Source: Siphonodentalium dalli
Taxonomy: Eukaryota; Mollusca; Scaphopoda; Gadilida; Siphonodentaliidae
Length of the DNA: 64,000 nt
Direction: 5' to 3'
Assembly: GCA_032622095.1 (NCBI GenBank)
Contig: CP136066.1
Location: 169,828,664-169,892,663 of the forward strand
Shown: piece by piece, positions 47,850-60,036 of the stretch
How the letters are laid out: each line of letters opens with the position of its first letter
How positions within the stretch are numbered: the stretch's first letter is position 1
Made by a program: the position numbers and the translations under genes
Notes under the pieces: model-generated
Seen by the model: only the letters and a program-made list of their open reading frames with translations
What the model was told of the DNA's origin: nothing
Databases searched by the model: none

Positions 47850-48212
47850 TTATGAACCATTCTGGGTTGTTGTTAATGAAGTTCCCTTCTTTGTTTTCAC
47901 CGAAACCAGAACCGTGTGAGCAAATTTTCGTGGCCTCTCGGGGTCCTCAACGGTCTTCGCTGTGGTCTGAACGTATCTGATTACGTAACCGCAGCGTCTG
48001 GTATCAGAGTTGTTGGATTCGCTCCCATGAACTATCATACCGTGGTGCAATGATATCTGACCTGCCTTCAGTGGGCAGTGAACCACATTAGTTGCGTCGT
48101 ATAGTTGTTCTGGGATTTCCTGATTTGTCGATAACATATTTCCTTTGACGTCTGCCTTACCATGATGCATTAGTCCTCTGGTGTGTGTACCTGCAGCGAT
48201 TTCCAGACTCAT
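47850..48212 (-). pseudogene. PhyH-like (phytanoyl-CoA dioxygenase family) exon, array copy 1
   Basis: 121 codons, open. The sequence resembles the C-terminal part of Fe(II)/2-oxoglutarate dioxygenases of the PhyH family: a 'GTHTRGL' segment (the usual PGSH-x-GL), then 'CPLKAGQISLHHG', then HGSESNNSDTRRCG with the distal iron-binding His and, 11 residues on, an Arg at the position of the 2-oxoglutarate-binding Arg of human PHYH, then 'EDPERPRKF'. The HxD iron motif would be in an upstream exon that I cannot find. The exon start may be just before the ATG (an AG occurs there) rather than at it. This is the best-preserved copy, but no complete gene surrounds it. Confidence 0.72.
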
Positions 48213-48366
48213 TATAGAGTTCTTATATAGTTGAGTGAACTATTTATTGATTATTGTGACATGCATGTGCTCATAAATAATTAACAACATTATACAACAA
48301 TAACAATATATATATGACGATAATCCTAACGTAAAATTTTCGTTGGCTTTTTAAATAGACTGATAG

Positions 48367-48936
48367 GGTCTATAAGTCAATATGAATACAAGGGCCTATA
48401 AGTCAATATGAATACAAGGGCCTATAAGTCAATATGAATACAAGGGCCTATAAGTCAATATGAATACAAGGGCCTATAAGTCAATATAAATACAAGGGAC
48501 TATAAGTCAATATGAATACAATGGCCTATAAGTCAATATGAATACAAGGCATATAAGTCAATATGAATACACGGGCCTATAAGTCAATATGAATACACGG
48601 GCCTATAAGTCGATATGAATACAAGGGCCTATAAGTCAATAAGAATACAAGTGCATATAAGTCAATATGAATACAAGGGCCTATAAGTCAATATTAATAC
48701 AAGGGCATACAAGTCAATATGAATACAAGGGCCTATAAGTCAATATGAATACACGGGCCTATAAATCGATATGAATACAAGGGCATATAATTCAATATGA
48801 ATACAAGGACATATAATACAATATGAATACAAGGGCCTATAAGTCAATATGAATACAAGGGCATACTAGTCAATATGAATACAAGGGCACATATGTCAAT
48901 ATGAATACAAGGGCCTATAAGTCCATATGAATAGAA
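48367..48936 (+). repeat. ~25-bp minisatellite, unit 1
   Basis: About 22 copies of 'gggcctataagtcaatatga' followed by 'ataca', with point variants (GCATATAAG, GCATACTAG, ACGGG). Confidence 0.97.
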
Positions 48937-49680
48937 AATATAAGCTCATGTACATGTATAATTACTAGTTGTGCGGCCACAATATAGTTGATCTCCTATA
49001 TACGCTTTGTTGAGGAATTTTGACATTTGTCGAGGATAATTATTAACCAACTATCCAGTCATAAATGGCGAGTGAGTGAGTCAGCACCGTTGATATGGAA
49101 GTGGGTGTTTTCAATGAATTTCGTTATTAAATGGGCATATGCGTCACTTTGAGCAGAACACGCAGTTAATCCTCGACAGAGTTAGATGCACAGAACACAC
49201 ATTCTATAGTGGGGACCTTCATGTTGATGTATTATGTCTTTGTTAATGTATTCATGCAGTACATTACATTTCATGTGGCATGTTTTATTCGACCACCTTG
49301 ATAATTAACCCGACGTTATCGAATGGAATGGGATGCCTGCATTCAGAATAGCTATTGTCAATTGACGGTTCATCGATGATTTTATATATAAAAATCTAAA
49401 TTTTTATTCGACCACATCGGTGTTCGAATGGAATGGGATGCCTATACGTTCAGAATGGAGATTGTCAATTGACGGCTCATTGATGTTTTTGTATATAAAA
49501 CAAAATTATTCGACCACCTTGACAGATCGTTTTGAAATTTCAAAATAGGCGTCGATTGTGTTTCTTGAGTCTGAAGCCAGTTATTTATATAGAACACGTT
49601 ATTGTTGCTAAGTTTTTGGAAATCTTATATTGGGCTGACTTAATGTTCTGCGCAGTCGGTTAACACAATGTGCCACAACG

Positions 49681-49974
49681 ACCACAGCGCCATACCCCCC
49701 AATAACGCACACCCACTACATTCATTAATAACCACAGCGCCATATCCCCCAATAACGCACACCCACTACATTCATTAACGACCACAGCGCCATACCCCTC
49801 AATAACGCACGCCCACTACATTCATTAATAACCACAGCGCCATATCCCCCAATAACGCACACCCACTACATGCATTAACGACCACAGCGCCGAATCCCCC
49901 AATAACACACACGCCCACTACACTCATTAACGACCACAGCGCCATATCCCCCAATAACGCTAAAGGTCAAATTA
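49681..49974 (+). repeat. 50-bp minisatellite, unit 1
   Basis: About six copies with exact 50-base spacing at first (49681, 49731, 49781, 49831, 49881). Each has 'accacagcgccata', 'ccccaataacgcac' and 'cccactacattcattaa'. Confidence 0.97.
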
Positions 49975-50357
49975 GTTCAATAAGATGCCAAGGTTTAATT
50001 GACGGTAAATATTTTAGAAGATCAAATCATTTAAAAACATTCTGAAAATCACATTCAAATTAAAATATTTGAACTGACTATATTATTAGCTATATTAACT
50101 TTCTCGACAAATTAATGTAACCTGTTTGTTAAACAATGGTTTTAACACCCGAAATGTCGTTATTTGGGTACTTTCAATAATGAATATAAGAACAAAGTTT
50201 ATCTATATCTTCTTATGTTCTTCTTAGTGGTGATGTTTTTATAGACTTTTATATGTTTTGAACATTTACCCACTGCGAGTTCATTGTGTACCTTTAAACA
50301 AGAGATTTTCATATCATAACATGAATGACTGGACGAATGATTTTTACTCTTTGGCTT

Positions 50358-50720
50358 TTATGAACCATTATGGGTTGTTGTTAATGAAGTTTCCTTCTTT
50401 GTTTTCACCGAAACCAGAACCGTGTGAGCAAATTTTCATGGCCTCTCGGGGTCCTCAATGGGCTTCGCTGTGGTCTGAACGTATCTGATGACGTAACCGC
50501 AAGGTCTGGTATCAGAGTTGTTGGGTTCGCTCCCACGAACTATCATACCGTGGTGCAATGACATCTTACCTGCCTCCAGTGGGCAGTGAACCGCCTTAGT
50601 TGCGTCGTACACATGTTCTGGGATTTCCTGATTGGTCGACAACATATTTCCTTTGACGTATGCCTTCCCATGATGCAATAGTCCTCTGGTGCGTGTACCT
50701 GCAGCGATTTCCAGACTCAT
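50358..50720 (-). pseudogene. PhyH-like exon, array copy 2 (damaged)
   Basis: Same exon as copy 1, but the CGA codon after 'EDPERP' is TGA (50436-50438), and the second Arg of 'TRRCG' is Pro (TRPCG). That is the position expected to bind 2-oxoglutarate. It also differs at 'AYVKGN'. The reading frame downstream of the stop is still traceable to 50358. A functional dioxygenase could not be encoded. Confidence 0.75.
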
Positions 50721-50878
50721 TATAGAGTTCTTATAGGGTTGAATTATTTATTTATTTATTATTGTGACATGCATGTGCTCATAAATAATTAACAACATTA
50801 TACAACAATAACAATATATATATGACGATAATCCTAACATTAAATTTTCGTTGGCTTTTTAAATAGACTGATATGGTC

Positions 50879-51394
50879 TATAAGTCAATATGAATACAAG
50901 GGCCTATGAGTCAATATGAATACAAGGGCATATAAGTCAATATGAATACAAGGGCCTATAAGTCAATATGAATACAAGGGCCTATAAGTCAACATGAATA
51001 CAATTGCCTATAAGTCAACATGAATACAAGGCATATAAGTCAATATGAATACAAGGACCTATAAGTCAATATGAATACAAGGGCATATAAGTCGATATGA
51101 ATACAAGGGCATGTGAGTCAATATGAATACAAGGGCCTATAAGTCAATATGAATACACGGGCATATATGTCAATATGAATACACGGGCCTATAAGTCAAT
51201 ATGAATACAAGGGCATATATGTAAATATGAATACACGGGCATATAAGTCAAAATGAATACAAGGGCATATAAGTCAATATGAATACAAGGGCATATAAGT
51301 CAAAATGAATACAATGGCATATGAGTCAATATATGAATACAAGGGCCTATGAGTCAATATGAATACAAGGGCCTATAAGTCAATATGAATACAA
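50879..51394 (+). repeat. ~25-bp minisatellite, unit 2 (before the MITE)
   Basis: About 20 copies. The array resumes after the MITE at 52182-52260. Confidence 0.96.
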
Positions 51395-52181
51395 CACTCT
51401 TATAACTAATGTGTAGAAACGAATACACATCAAATGTGTAAACCCGGTTAATACACATAGCAATGTGTAGTTTTACATACAAATACATTGACCAAGTGCC
51501 GTTCTACACATAATTTGTATATTTTATTACACACAATTGTATAAGAACGTAGAGCATGCGCATTGCGTGCCTTCAGTTTCATAGTCTGCTACATGACAGC
51601 CATATTGTTTGAGTATATATTTTTGGAATACAATCTACAGCGATCGTGGACAAGGAATGTAAGTTCAGAATTCCAACTTGTGGGTATAGTATTAATGATA
51701 TATGAGGATTTATTTGTTAAAACTTTCATGAAGAATACTGCTCTTATACTTGTTTATATGATTGTTGTAATACGTTAATACTAATATTGTGCAACCACGC
51801 CACGACCCTGGTTTGTTCATTTAAAACGAAAACTCACACATGACAGAGCAAAATATTACGTACCATTGTACGCCATGAAAGTTTTAACATATAAATCTCC
51901 ATATGTCATCAATACTATATACCCACAGTTTGGAATACTAAACTTACATTTTTGTCTACGATATATATGTGTAAGGCATATGTGTTGATTTTATGCACAC
52001 CAGTGGGTATAAATGTGTAGAAATTGACCCATTTATTGTGTAAAAATTGTTACACAATTCGTGTACCTACATAAAACTACACATATACTACACAAATATG
52101 TTTAAGATCAAAAATGAATAATGATTGTGTAGCAGGGCTACACATTGTGTGTAGAAAACCTACACATTAGTCATAAGAGTG
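51395..52181 (+). mobile_element. CACTC-ended MITE in unit 2 (787 bp)
   Basis: Ends CACTCTTATAACTAATGTGT and the inverse of CACTCTTATGACTAATGTGT, one mismatch in 22. It is flanked by AA on both sides (51393-51394, 52182-52183), which restores 'aatacaagggcc' when the element is removed. The interior has many TGTGTAG / CTACACA repeats. The ends and a 2-bp duplication fit CACTA/EnSpm-like elements, but CACTC is not the classic CACTA, so this is tentative. Confidence 0.85.
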
Positions 52182-53006
52182 AAGGGCCTATAAGTCAATA
52201 TGAATACAAGGGCATATGTGTCAATATGAATACAAGGGCATGTAAGTCAATATGAATACAAAATATAAGTACACGTACATGTATAATTACTAGTTGTGCG
52301 GCCACAATATAGTTGATTTCCTATATAAGCTTTGTTGATGAATTTTGACATTTGTCGAGGGTAATTATTAACCAACTATCCAGTCATAAATGGTGAGTGA
52401 GTGAGTCAGCACCGTTGATATGGAAGTGGGTGTTTTCAATGAATTTCGTTCTTAAATGGGCATATGCGTCACTTTGAGCAGAACACGCAGTTAATCCTCG
52501 ACAGAGTTAGATGCACAGAACACACATTCTATAGTGGGGACCTTCATTTTGATGTATTATGTCTTTGTTAATGTATTCATGCAGTACATTACATTTCATG
52601 TGGCATGTTTTATTCGACCACCTTGATAATTAACCCGACGTTATCGAATGGAATGGGGTGCCTGCATTCAGAATAGCTATTGTCAATTGACGGTTCATCG
52701 ATGATTTTATATAAAACAATCTTAATTTTTATTCGACCACATCGGTGTTCGAATGGAATGGGATGCCTATACGTTCAGAATGGAGATTGTCAATTGACGG
52801 CTCATTGTTGTTTTTGTATATAAAACAAAATTATTCGACCACCTTGACAGCTCGTTTTGAAATTTCAAAATAGGCGTCGATTGTGTTTCTTGAGTCTAAA
52901 AGCCAGTTATTTATATAGATCACGTTATTGTTGCTAAGTTTTTGGAAATCTTATATTGGGCTGACTTAATGTTCTGCGCAGTCGGTTAACACAATGTGCC
53001 ACAACG

Positions 53007-53336
53007 ACCACAGCGCCATACCCCCCAATAACGCACACCCACTACATTCATTAACGACCACAGCGCCATACCCCCCAATAACGCACACCCACTACATTCA
53101 TTAATAACCACAGCGCCATATCCCCCAATAACGCACACCCACTACATTCATAAACGACCACAGCGCCATACCCCCCAATAACGCACGCCCACTACATTCA
53201 TTAATAACCACAGCGCCATATCCCCCAATAACGCACACCCACTACATGCATTAACGACCACAGCGCCGAATCCCCCAATAACACACACGCCCACTACATT
53301 CATTAACGACCACAGCGCCATATCCCCCAATAACGC
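53007..53336 (+). repeat. 50-bp minisatellite, unit 2
   Basis: About seven copies, same unit as at 49681; slightly longer array than unit 1. Confidence 0.96.
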
Positions 53337-53733
53337 TAAAGGTCAAATTAGTTCAATAAGATGCCAAGGTTTAATTGACGGTAAATATTTTAGAAGATCA
53401 AATCATTTAAAAACATTCTGAAAATCACATTCAAATTAAAATATTTGAACTGACTATATTATTAGCTATATTAACTTTCTCGACAAATTAATGTAACCTG
53501 TTTGTTAAACAATGGTTTTAACACCCGAAATGTCGTTATTTGGGTACTTTCAATAATGAATATAAGAACAAAGTTTATCTATATCTTCTTATGTTCTTCT
53601 TAGTGGTGATGTTTTTATAGACTTTTATATGTTTTGAACATTTACCCACTGCGAGTTCATTGTGTACCTTTAAACAAGAGATTTTCATATCATAACATGA
53701 ATGACTGGACGAATGATTTTTACTCTTTGGCTT

Positions 53734-54096
53734 TTATGAACCATTATGGGTTGTTGTTAATGAAGTTTCCTTCTTTGTTTTCACCGAAACCAGAACCGTG
53801 TGAGCAAATTTTCATGGCCTCTCGGGGTCCTCAATGGGCTTCGCTGTGGTCTGAACGTATCTGATGACGTAACCGCAAGGTCTGGTATCAGAGTAGTTGG
53901 GTTCGCTCCCACGAACTATCATACCGTGGTGCAATGACATCTTACCTGCCTCCAGTGGGCAGTGAACCGCCTTAGTTGCGTCGTACACATGTTCTGGGAT
54001 TTCCTGATTGGTCGACAACATATTTCGTTTGACGTCTGCCTTCCCATGATGCAATAGTCCTCTGGTGCGTGTACCTGCAGCGATTTCCAGACTCAT
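53734..54096 (-). pseudogene. PhyH-like exon, array copy 3 (damaged)
   Basis: Shares the premature TGA (53812-53814) and the Arg-to-Pro change with copies 2 and 4. It has extra changes shared only with copy 4 (VKRN for VKGN, EPNYSD for EPNNSD). Confidence 0.75.
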
Positions 54097-54252
54097 TATA
54101 GAGTTCTTATAGGGTTGAATTATTTATTTATTTATTATTGTGACATGCATGTGCTCATAAATAATTAACAACATTATACAACAATAACAATATATATATG
54201 ACGATAATCCTAACATTAAATTTTCGTTGGCTTTTTAAATAGACTGATATGG

Positions 54253-54770
54253 TCTATAAGTCAATATGAATACAAGGGCCTATGAGTCAATATGAATACA
54301 AGGGCATATAAGTCAATATGAATACAAGGGCCTATAAGTCAATATGAATACAAGGGCCTATAAGTCAACATGAATACAATTGCCTATAAGTCAACATGAA
54401 TACAAGGCATATAAGTCAATATGAATACAAGGACCTATAAGTCAATATGAATACAAGGGCATATAAGTCGATATGAATACAAGGGCATGTGAGTCAATAT
54501 GAATACAAGGGCCTATAAGTCAATATGAATACACGGGCATATATGTCAATATGAATACACGGGCCTATAAGTCAATATGAATACAAGGGCATATATGTAA
54601 ATATGAATACACGGGCATATAGGTCAAAATGAATACAAGGGCATATAAGTCAATATGAATACAAGGGCATATAAGTCAAAATGAATACAATGGCATATGA
54701 GTCAATATATGAATACAAGGGCCTATGAGTCAATATGAATACAAGGGCCTATAAGTCAATATGAATACAA
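54253..54770 (+). repeat. ~25-bp minisatellite, unit 3
   Basis: About 20 copies before the MITE, resuming at 55557-55636. Confidence 0.96.
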
Positions 54771-55556
54771 CACTCTTATAACTAATGTGTAGAAACGAAT
54801 ACACATCAAATGTGTAAACCCGGTTAATACACATGGCAATGTGTAGTTTTACATACAAATACATTGACCAAGTGCCGTTCTACACATAATTTGTATATTT
54901 TATTACACACAATTGTATAAGAACGTAGAGCATGCGCATTGCGTGCCTTCAGTTTCATAGTCTGCTACATGACAGCCATATTGTTTGAGTATATTTTTTG
55001 GAATACAATCTACAGCGATCGTGGACAAGGAATGTAAGTTCAGAATTCCAACTTGTGGGTATAGTATTAATGATATATGAGGATTTATTTGTTAAAACTT
55101 TCATGAAGAATACTGCTCTTATACTTGTTTATATGATTGTTGTAATACGTTAATACTAATATTGTGCAACCACGCCACGACCCTGGTTTGTTCATTTAAA
55201 ACGAAAACTCACACATGACAGAGCAAAATATTACGTACCATTGTACGCCATGAAAGTTTTAACATATAAATCTCCATATGTCATCAATACTATATACCCA
55301 CAGTTCGGAATACTAAACTTACATTTTTGTCTACGATATATATGTGTAAGGCATATGTGTTGATTTTATGCACACCAGTGGGTATAAATGTGTAGAAATT
55401 GACCCATTTATTGTGTAAAAATTGTTACACAATTCGTGTACCTACATAAAACTACACATATACTACACAAATATGTTTAAGATCAAAAATGAATAATGAT
55501 TGTGTAGCAGGGCTACACATTGTGTGTAGAAAACCTACACATTAGTCATAAGAGTG
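54771..55556 (+). mobile_element. CACTC-ended MITE in unit 3 (786 bp)
   Basis: Same ends, same insertion point and the same AA flanks as in unit 2, so it was copied with the unit and is not an independent insertion. The internal difference is small (one TA step shorter near 54995). Confidence 0.85.
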
Positions 55557-56381
55557 AAGGGCCTATAAGTCAATATGAATACAAGGGCATATGTGTCAAT
55601 ATGAATACAAGGGCATGTAAGTCAATATGAATACAAAATATAAGTACACGTACATGTATAATTACTAGTTGTGCGGCCACAATATAGTTGATTTCCTATA
55701 TAAGCTTTGTTGAGGAATTTTGACATTTGTCGAGGGTAATTATTAACCAACTATCCAGTCATAAATGGTGAGTGAGTGAGTCAGCACCGTTGATATGGAA
55801 GTGGGTGTTTTCAATGAATTTCGTTCTTAAATGGGCATATGCGTCACTTTGAGCAGAACACGCAGTTAATCCTCGACAGAGTTAGATGCACAGAACACAC
55901 ATTCTATAGTGGGGACCTTCATTTTGATGTATTATGTCTTTGTTAATGTATTCATGCAGTACATTACATTTCATGTGGCATGTTTTATTCGACCACCTTG
56001 ATAATTAACCCGACGTTATCGAATGGAATGGGGTGCCTGCATTCAGAATAGCTATTGTCAATTGACGGTTCATCGATGATTTTATATAAAACAATCTTAA
56101 TTTTTATTCGACCACATCGGTGTTCGAATGGAATGGGATGCCTATACGTTCAGAATGGAGATTGTCAATTGACGGCTCATTGTTGTTTTTGTATATAAAA
56201 CAAAATTATTCGACCACCTTGACAGCTCGTTTTGAAATTTCAACATAGGCGTCGATTGTGTTTCTTGAGTCTAAAAGCCAGTTATTTATATAGATCACGT
56301 TATTGTTGCTAAGTTTTTGGAAATCTTATATTGGGCTGACTTAATGTTCTGCGCAGTCGGTTAACACAATGTGCCACAACG

Positions 56382-56709
56382 ACCACAGCGCCATACCCCC
56401 CAATAACGCACACCCACTACATTCATTAACGACCACAGCGCCGTATCCCCCAATAACACACACCCACTACATTCATTAATAACCACAGCGCCATATCCCC
56501 CAATAACGCACACCCACTACATTCATTAACGACCACAGCGCCATACCCCCCAATAACGCACGCCCACTACATGCATTAATAACCACAGCGCCATATCGCA
56601 ATAACGCACACCCACTACATGCATTAACGACCACAGCGCCGAATCCCCCAATAACACACACGCCCACTACATTCATTAACGACCACAGCGCCATATCCCC
56701 CAATAACGC
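56382..56709 (+). repeat. 50-bp minisatellite, unit 3
   Basis: About seven copies, with one shortened ('atatcgcaataacg' near 56594). Confidence 0.96.
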
Positions 56710-57106
56710 TAAAGGTCAAATTAGTTCAATAAGATGCCAAGGTTTAATTGACGGTAAATATTTTAGAAGATCAAATCATTTAAAAACATTCTGAAAATCA
56801 CATTCAAATTAAAATATTTGAACTGACTATATTATTAGCTATATTAACTTTCTCGACAAATTAATGTAACCTGTTTGTTAAACAATGGTTTTAACACCCG
56901 AAATGTCGTTATTTGGGTACTTTCAATAATGAATATAAGAACAAAGTTTATCTATATCTTCTTATGTTCTTCTTAGTGGTGATGTTTTTATAGACTTTTA
57001 TATGTTTTGAACATTTACCCACTGCGAGTTCATTGTGTACCTTTAAACAAGAGATTTTCATATCATAACATGAATGACTGGACGAATGATTTTTACTCTT
57101 TGGCTT

Positions 57107-57469
57107 TTATGAACCATTATGGGTTGTTGTTAATGAAGTTTCCTTCTTTGTTTTCACCGAAACCAGAACCGTGTGAGCAAATTTTCATGGCCTCTCGGGG
57201 TCCTCAATGGGCTTCGCTGTGGTCTGAACGTATCTGATGACGTAACCGCAAGGTCTGGTATCAGAGTAGTTGGGTTCGCTCCCACGAACTATCATACCGT
57301 GGTGCAATGACATCTTACCTGCCTCCAGTGGGCAGTGAACCGCCTTAGTTGCGTCGTACACATGTTCTGGGATTTCCTGATTGGTCGACAACATATTTCG
57401 TTTGACGTCTGCCTTCCCATGATGCAATAGTCCTCTGGTGCGTGTACCTGCAGCGATTTCCAGACTCAT
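57107..57469 (-). pseudogene. PhyH-like exon, array copy 4 (damaged)
   Basis: In its coding part it is identical to copy 3, including the premature TGA (57185-57187), TRPCG, VKRN and EPNYSD. Confidence 0.75.
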
Positions 57470-57625
57470 TATAGAGTTCTTATAGGGTTGAATTATTTAT
57501 TTATTTATTATTGTGACATGCATGTGCTCATAAATAATTAACAACATTATACAACAATAACAATATATATATGACGATAATCCTAACATTAAATTTTCGT
57601 TGGCTTTTTAAATAGACTGATATGG

Positions 57626-58143
57626 TCTATAAGTCAATATGAATACAAGGGCCTATGAGTCAATATGAATACAAGGGCATATAAGTCAATATGAATACAA
57701 GGGCCTATAAGTCAATATGAATACAAGGGCCTATAAGTCAACATGAATACAATTGCCTATAAGTCAACATGAATACAAGGCATATAAGTCAATATGAATA
57801 CAAGGACCTATAAGTCAATATGAATACAAGGGCATATAAGTCGATATGAATACAAGGGCATGTGAGTCAATATGAATACAAGGGCCTATAAGTCAATATG
57901 AATACACGGGCATATATGTCAATATGAATACACGGGCCTATAAGTCAATATGAATACAAGGGCATATATGTAAATATGAATACACGGGCATATAGGTCAA
58001 AATGAATACAAGGGCATATAAGTCAATATGAATACAAGGGCATATAAGTCAAAATGAATACAATGGCATATGAGTCAATATATGAATACAAGGGCCTATG
58101 AGTCAATATGAATACAAGGGCCTATAAGTCAATATGAATACAA
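57626..58143 (+). repeat. ~25-bp minisatellite, unit 4
   Basis: About 20 copies, in the same variant order as unit 3, resuming at 58930-59008. Confidence 0.96.
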
Positions 58144-58929
58144 CACTCTTATAACTAATGTGTAGAAACGAATACACATCAAATGTGTAAACCCGGTTAA
58201 TACACATGGCAATGTGTAGTTTTACATACAAATACATTGACCAAGTGCCGTTCTACACATAATTTGTAGATTTTATTACACACAATTGTATAAGAACGTA
58301 GAGCATGCGCATTGCGTGCCTTCAGTTTCATAGTCTGCTACATGACAGCCATATTGTTTGAGTATATTTTTTGGAATACAATCTACAGCGATCGTGGACA
58401 AGGAATGTAAGTTCAGAATTCCAACTTGTGGGTATAGTATTAATGATATATGAGGATTTATTTGTTAAAACTTTCATGAAGAATACTGCTCTTATACTTG
58501 TTTATATGATTGTTGTAATACGTTAATACTAATATTGTGCAACCACGCCACGACCCTGGTTTGTTCATTTAAAACGAAAACTCACACATGACAGAGCAAA
58601 ATATTACGTACCATTGTACGCCATGAAAGTTTTAACATATAAATCTCCATATGTCATCAATACTATATACCCACAGTTTGGAATACTAAACTTACATTTT
58701 TGTCTACGATATATATGTGTAAGGCATATGTGTTGATTTTATGCACACCAGTGGGTATAAATGTGTAGAAATTGACCCATTTATTGTGTAAAAATTGTTA
58801 CACAATTCGTGTACCTACATAAAACTACACATATACTACACAAATATGTTTAAGATCAAAAATGAATAATGATTGTGTAGCAGGGCTACACATTGTGTGT
58901 AGAAAACCTACACATTAGTCATAAGAGTG
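58144..58929 (+). mobile_element. CACTC-ended MITE in unit 4 (786 bp)
   Basis: Same ends and site as in units 2 and 3. It carries the same short form near 58369 as unit 3. Confidence 0.85.
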
Positions 58930-59754
58930 AAGGGCCTATAAGTCAATACGAATACAAGGGCATATGTGTCAATATGAATACAAGGGCATGTAAGTCAATA
59001 TGAATACAAAATATAAGTACACGTACATGTATAATTACTAGTTGTGCGGCCACAATATAGTTGATTTCCTATATAAGCTTTGTTGAGGAATTTTGACATT
59101 TGTCGAGGGTAATTATTAACCAACTATCCAGTCATAAATGGTGAGTGAGTGAGTCAGCACCGTTGATATGGAAGTGGGTGTTTTCAATGAATTTCGTTCT
59201 TAAATGGGCATATGCGTCACTTTGAGCAGAACACGCAGTTAATCCTCGACAGAGTTAGATGCACAGAACACACATTCTATAGTGGGGACCTTCATTTTGA
59301 TGTATTATGTCTTTGTTAATGTATTCATGCAGTACATTACATTTCATGTGGCATGTTTTATTCGACCACCTTGATAATTAACCCGACGTTATCGAATGGA
59401 ATGGGGTGCCTGCATTCAGAATAGCTATTGTCAATTGACGGTTCATCGATGATTTTATATAAAACAATCTTAATTTTTATTCGACCACATCGGTGTTCGA
59501 ATGGAATGGGATGCATATACGTTCAGAATGGAGATTGTCAATTGACGGCTCTTTGTTGTTTTTGTATATAAAACAAAATTATTCGACCACCTTGACAGCT
59601 CGTTTTGAAATTTCAAAATAGGCGTCGATTGTGTTTCTTGAGTCTAAAAGCCAGTTATTTATATAGATCACGTTATTGTTGCTAAGTTTTTGGAAATCTT
59701 ATATTGGGCTGACTTAATGTTCTGCGCAGTCGGTTAACACAATGTGCCACAACG

Positions 59755-60032
59755 ACCACAGCGCCATACCCCCCAATAACGCACACCCACTACATTCATT
59801 AACGACCACAGCGCCGTATCCCCCAATAACACACACCCACTACATTCATTAATAACCACAGCGCCATATCCCCCAATAACGCACACCCACTACATTCATT
59901 AACGACCACAGCGCCATACCCCCCAATAACGCACGCCCACTACATGCATTAATAACCACAGCGCCATATCCCCCAATAACGCACACCCACTACATTCATT
60001 AACGACCACAGCGCCATATCCCCCAATAACGC
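59755..60032 (+). repeat. 50-bp minisatellite, unit 4
   Basis: About six copies; the variant with 'gccgaatcccc' present in units 1-3 is missing. Confidence 0.96.
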
Positions 60033-60036
60033 TAAA

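Larger units (their letters stand above)
47456..49974 (-). repeat. Segmental tandem array, unit 1 (2,519 bp)
   Basis: The unit starts at 'ggtcaaattag'. Contents in order: AT-rich start, PhyH exon (minus), the ~25-bp minisatellite, a spacer with a twice-repeated 'ttattcgaccac…ggaatgggatgcc' block, and the 50-bp minisatellite. It lacks the CACTC MITE present in units 2-4. Confidence 0.92.
49975..53340 (-). repeat. Segmental tandem array, unit 2 (3,366 bp)
   Basis: Same order as unit 1, but with a 787-bp MITE inside the ~25-bp minisatellite. It is very close to units 3 and 4 throughout. Confidence 0.93.
53341..56713 (-). repeat. Segmental tandem array, unit 3 (3,373 bp)
   Basis: Near-identical to unit 2, with rare substitutions (for example 'agagtagttggg' for 'agagttgttggg'). 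Confidence 0.93.
56714..60036 (-). repeat. Segmental tandem array, unit 4 (3,323 bp)
   Basis: Same content as unit 3. The shorter length comes from one fewer 50-bp repeat. Confidence 0.93.

Noticed and set aside
48367-48936. CRISPR-like regular repeats
   Set aside because: Repeats of ~25 bp are directly adjacent with no unique spacers, and the DNA is animal. This is a minisatellite.
50258-50488. 76-residue plus-strand frame, repeated at 53634, 57007 and 60327
   Set aside because: Overlaps the recognisable PhyH exon on the opposite strand, is broken in unit 1, and its conservation is explained by recent duplication of the whole unit.
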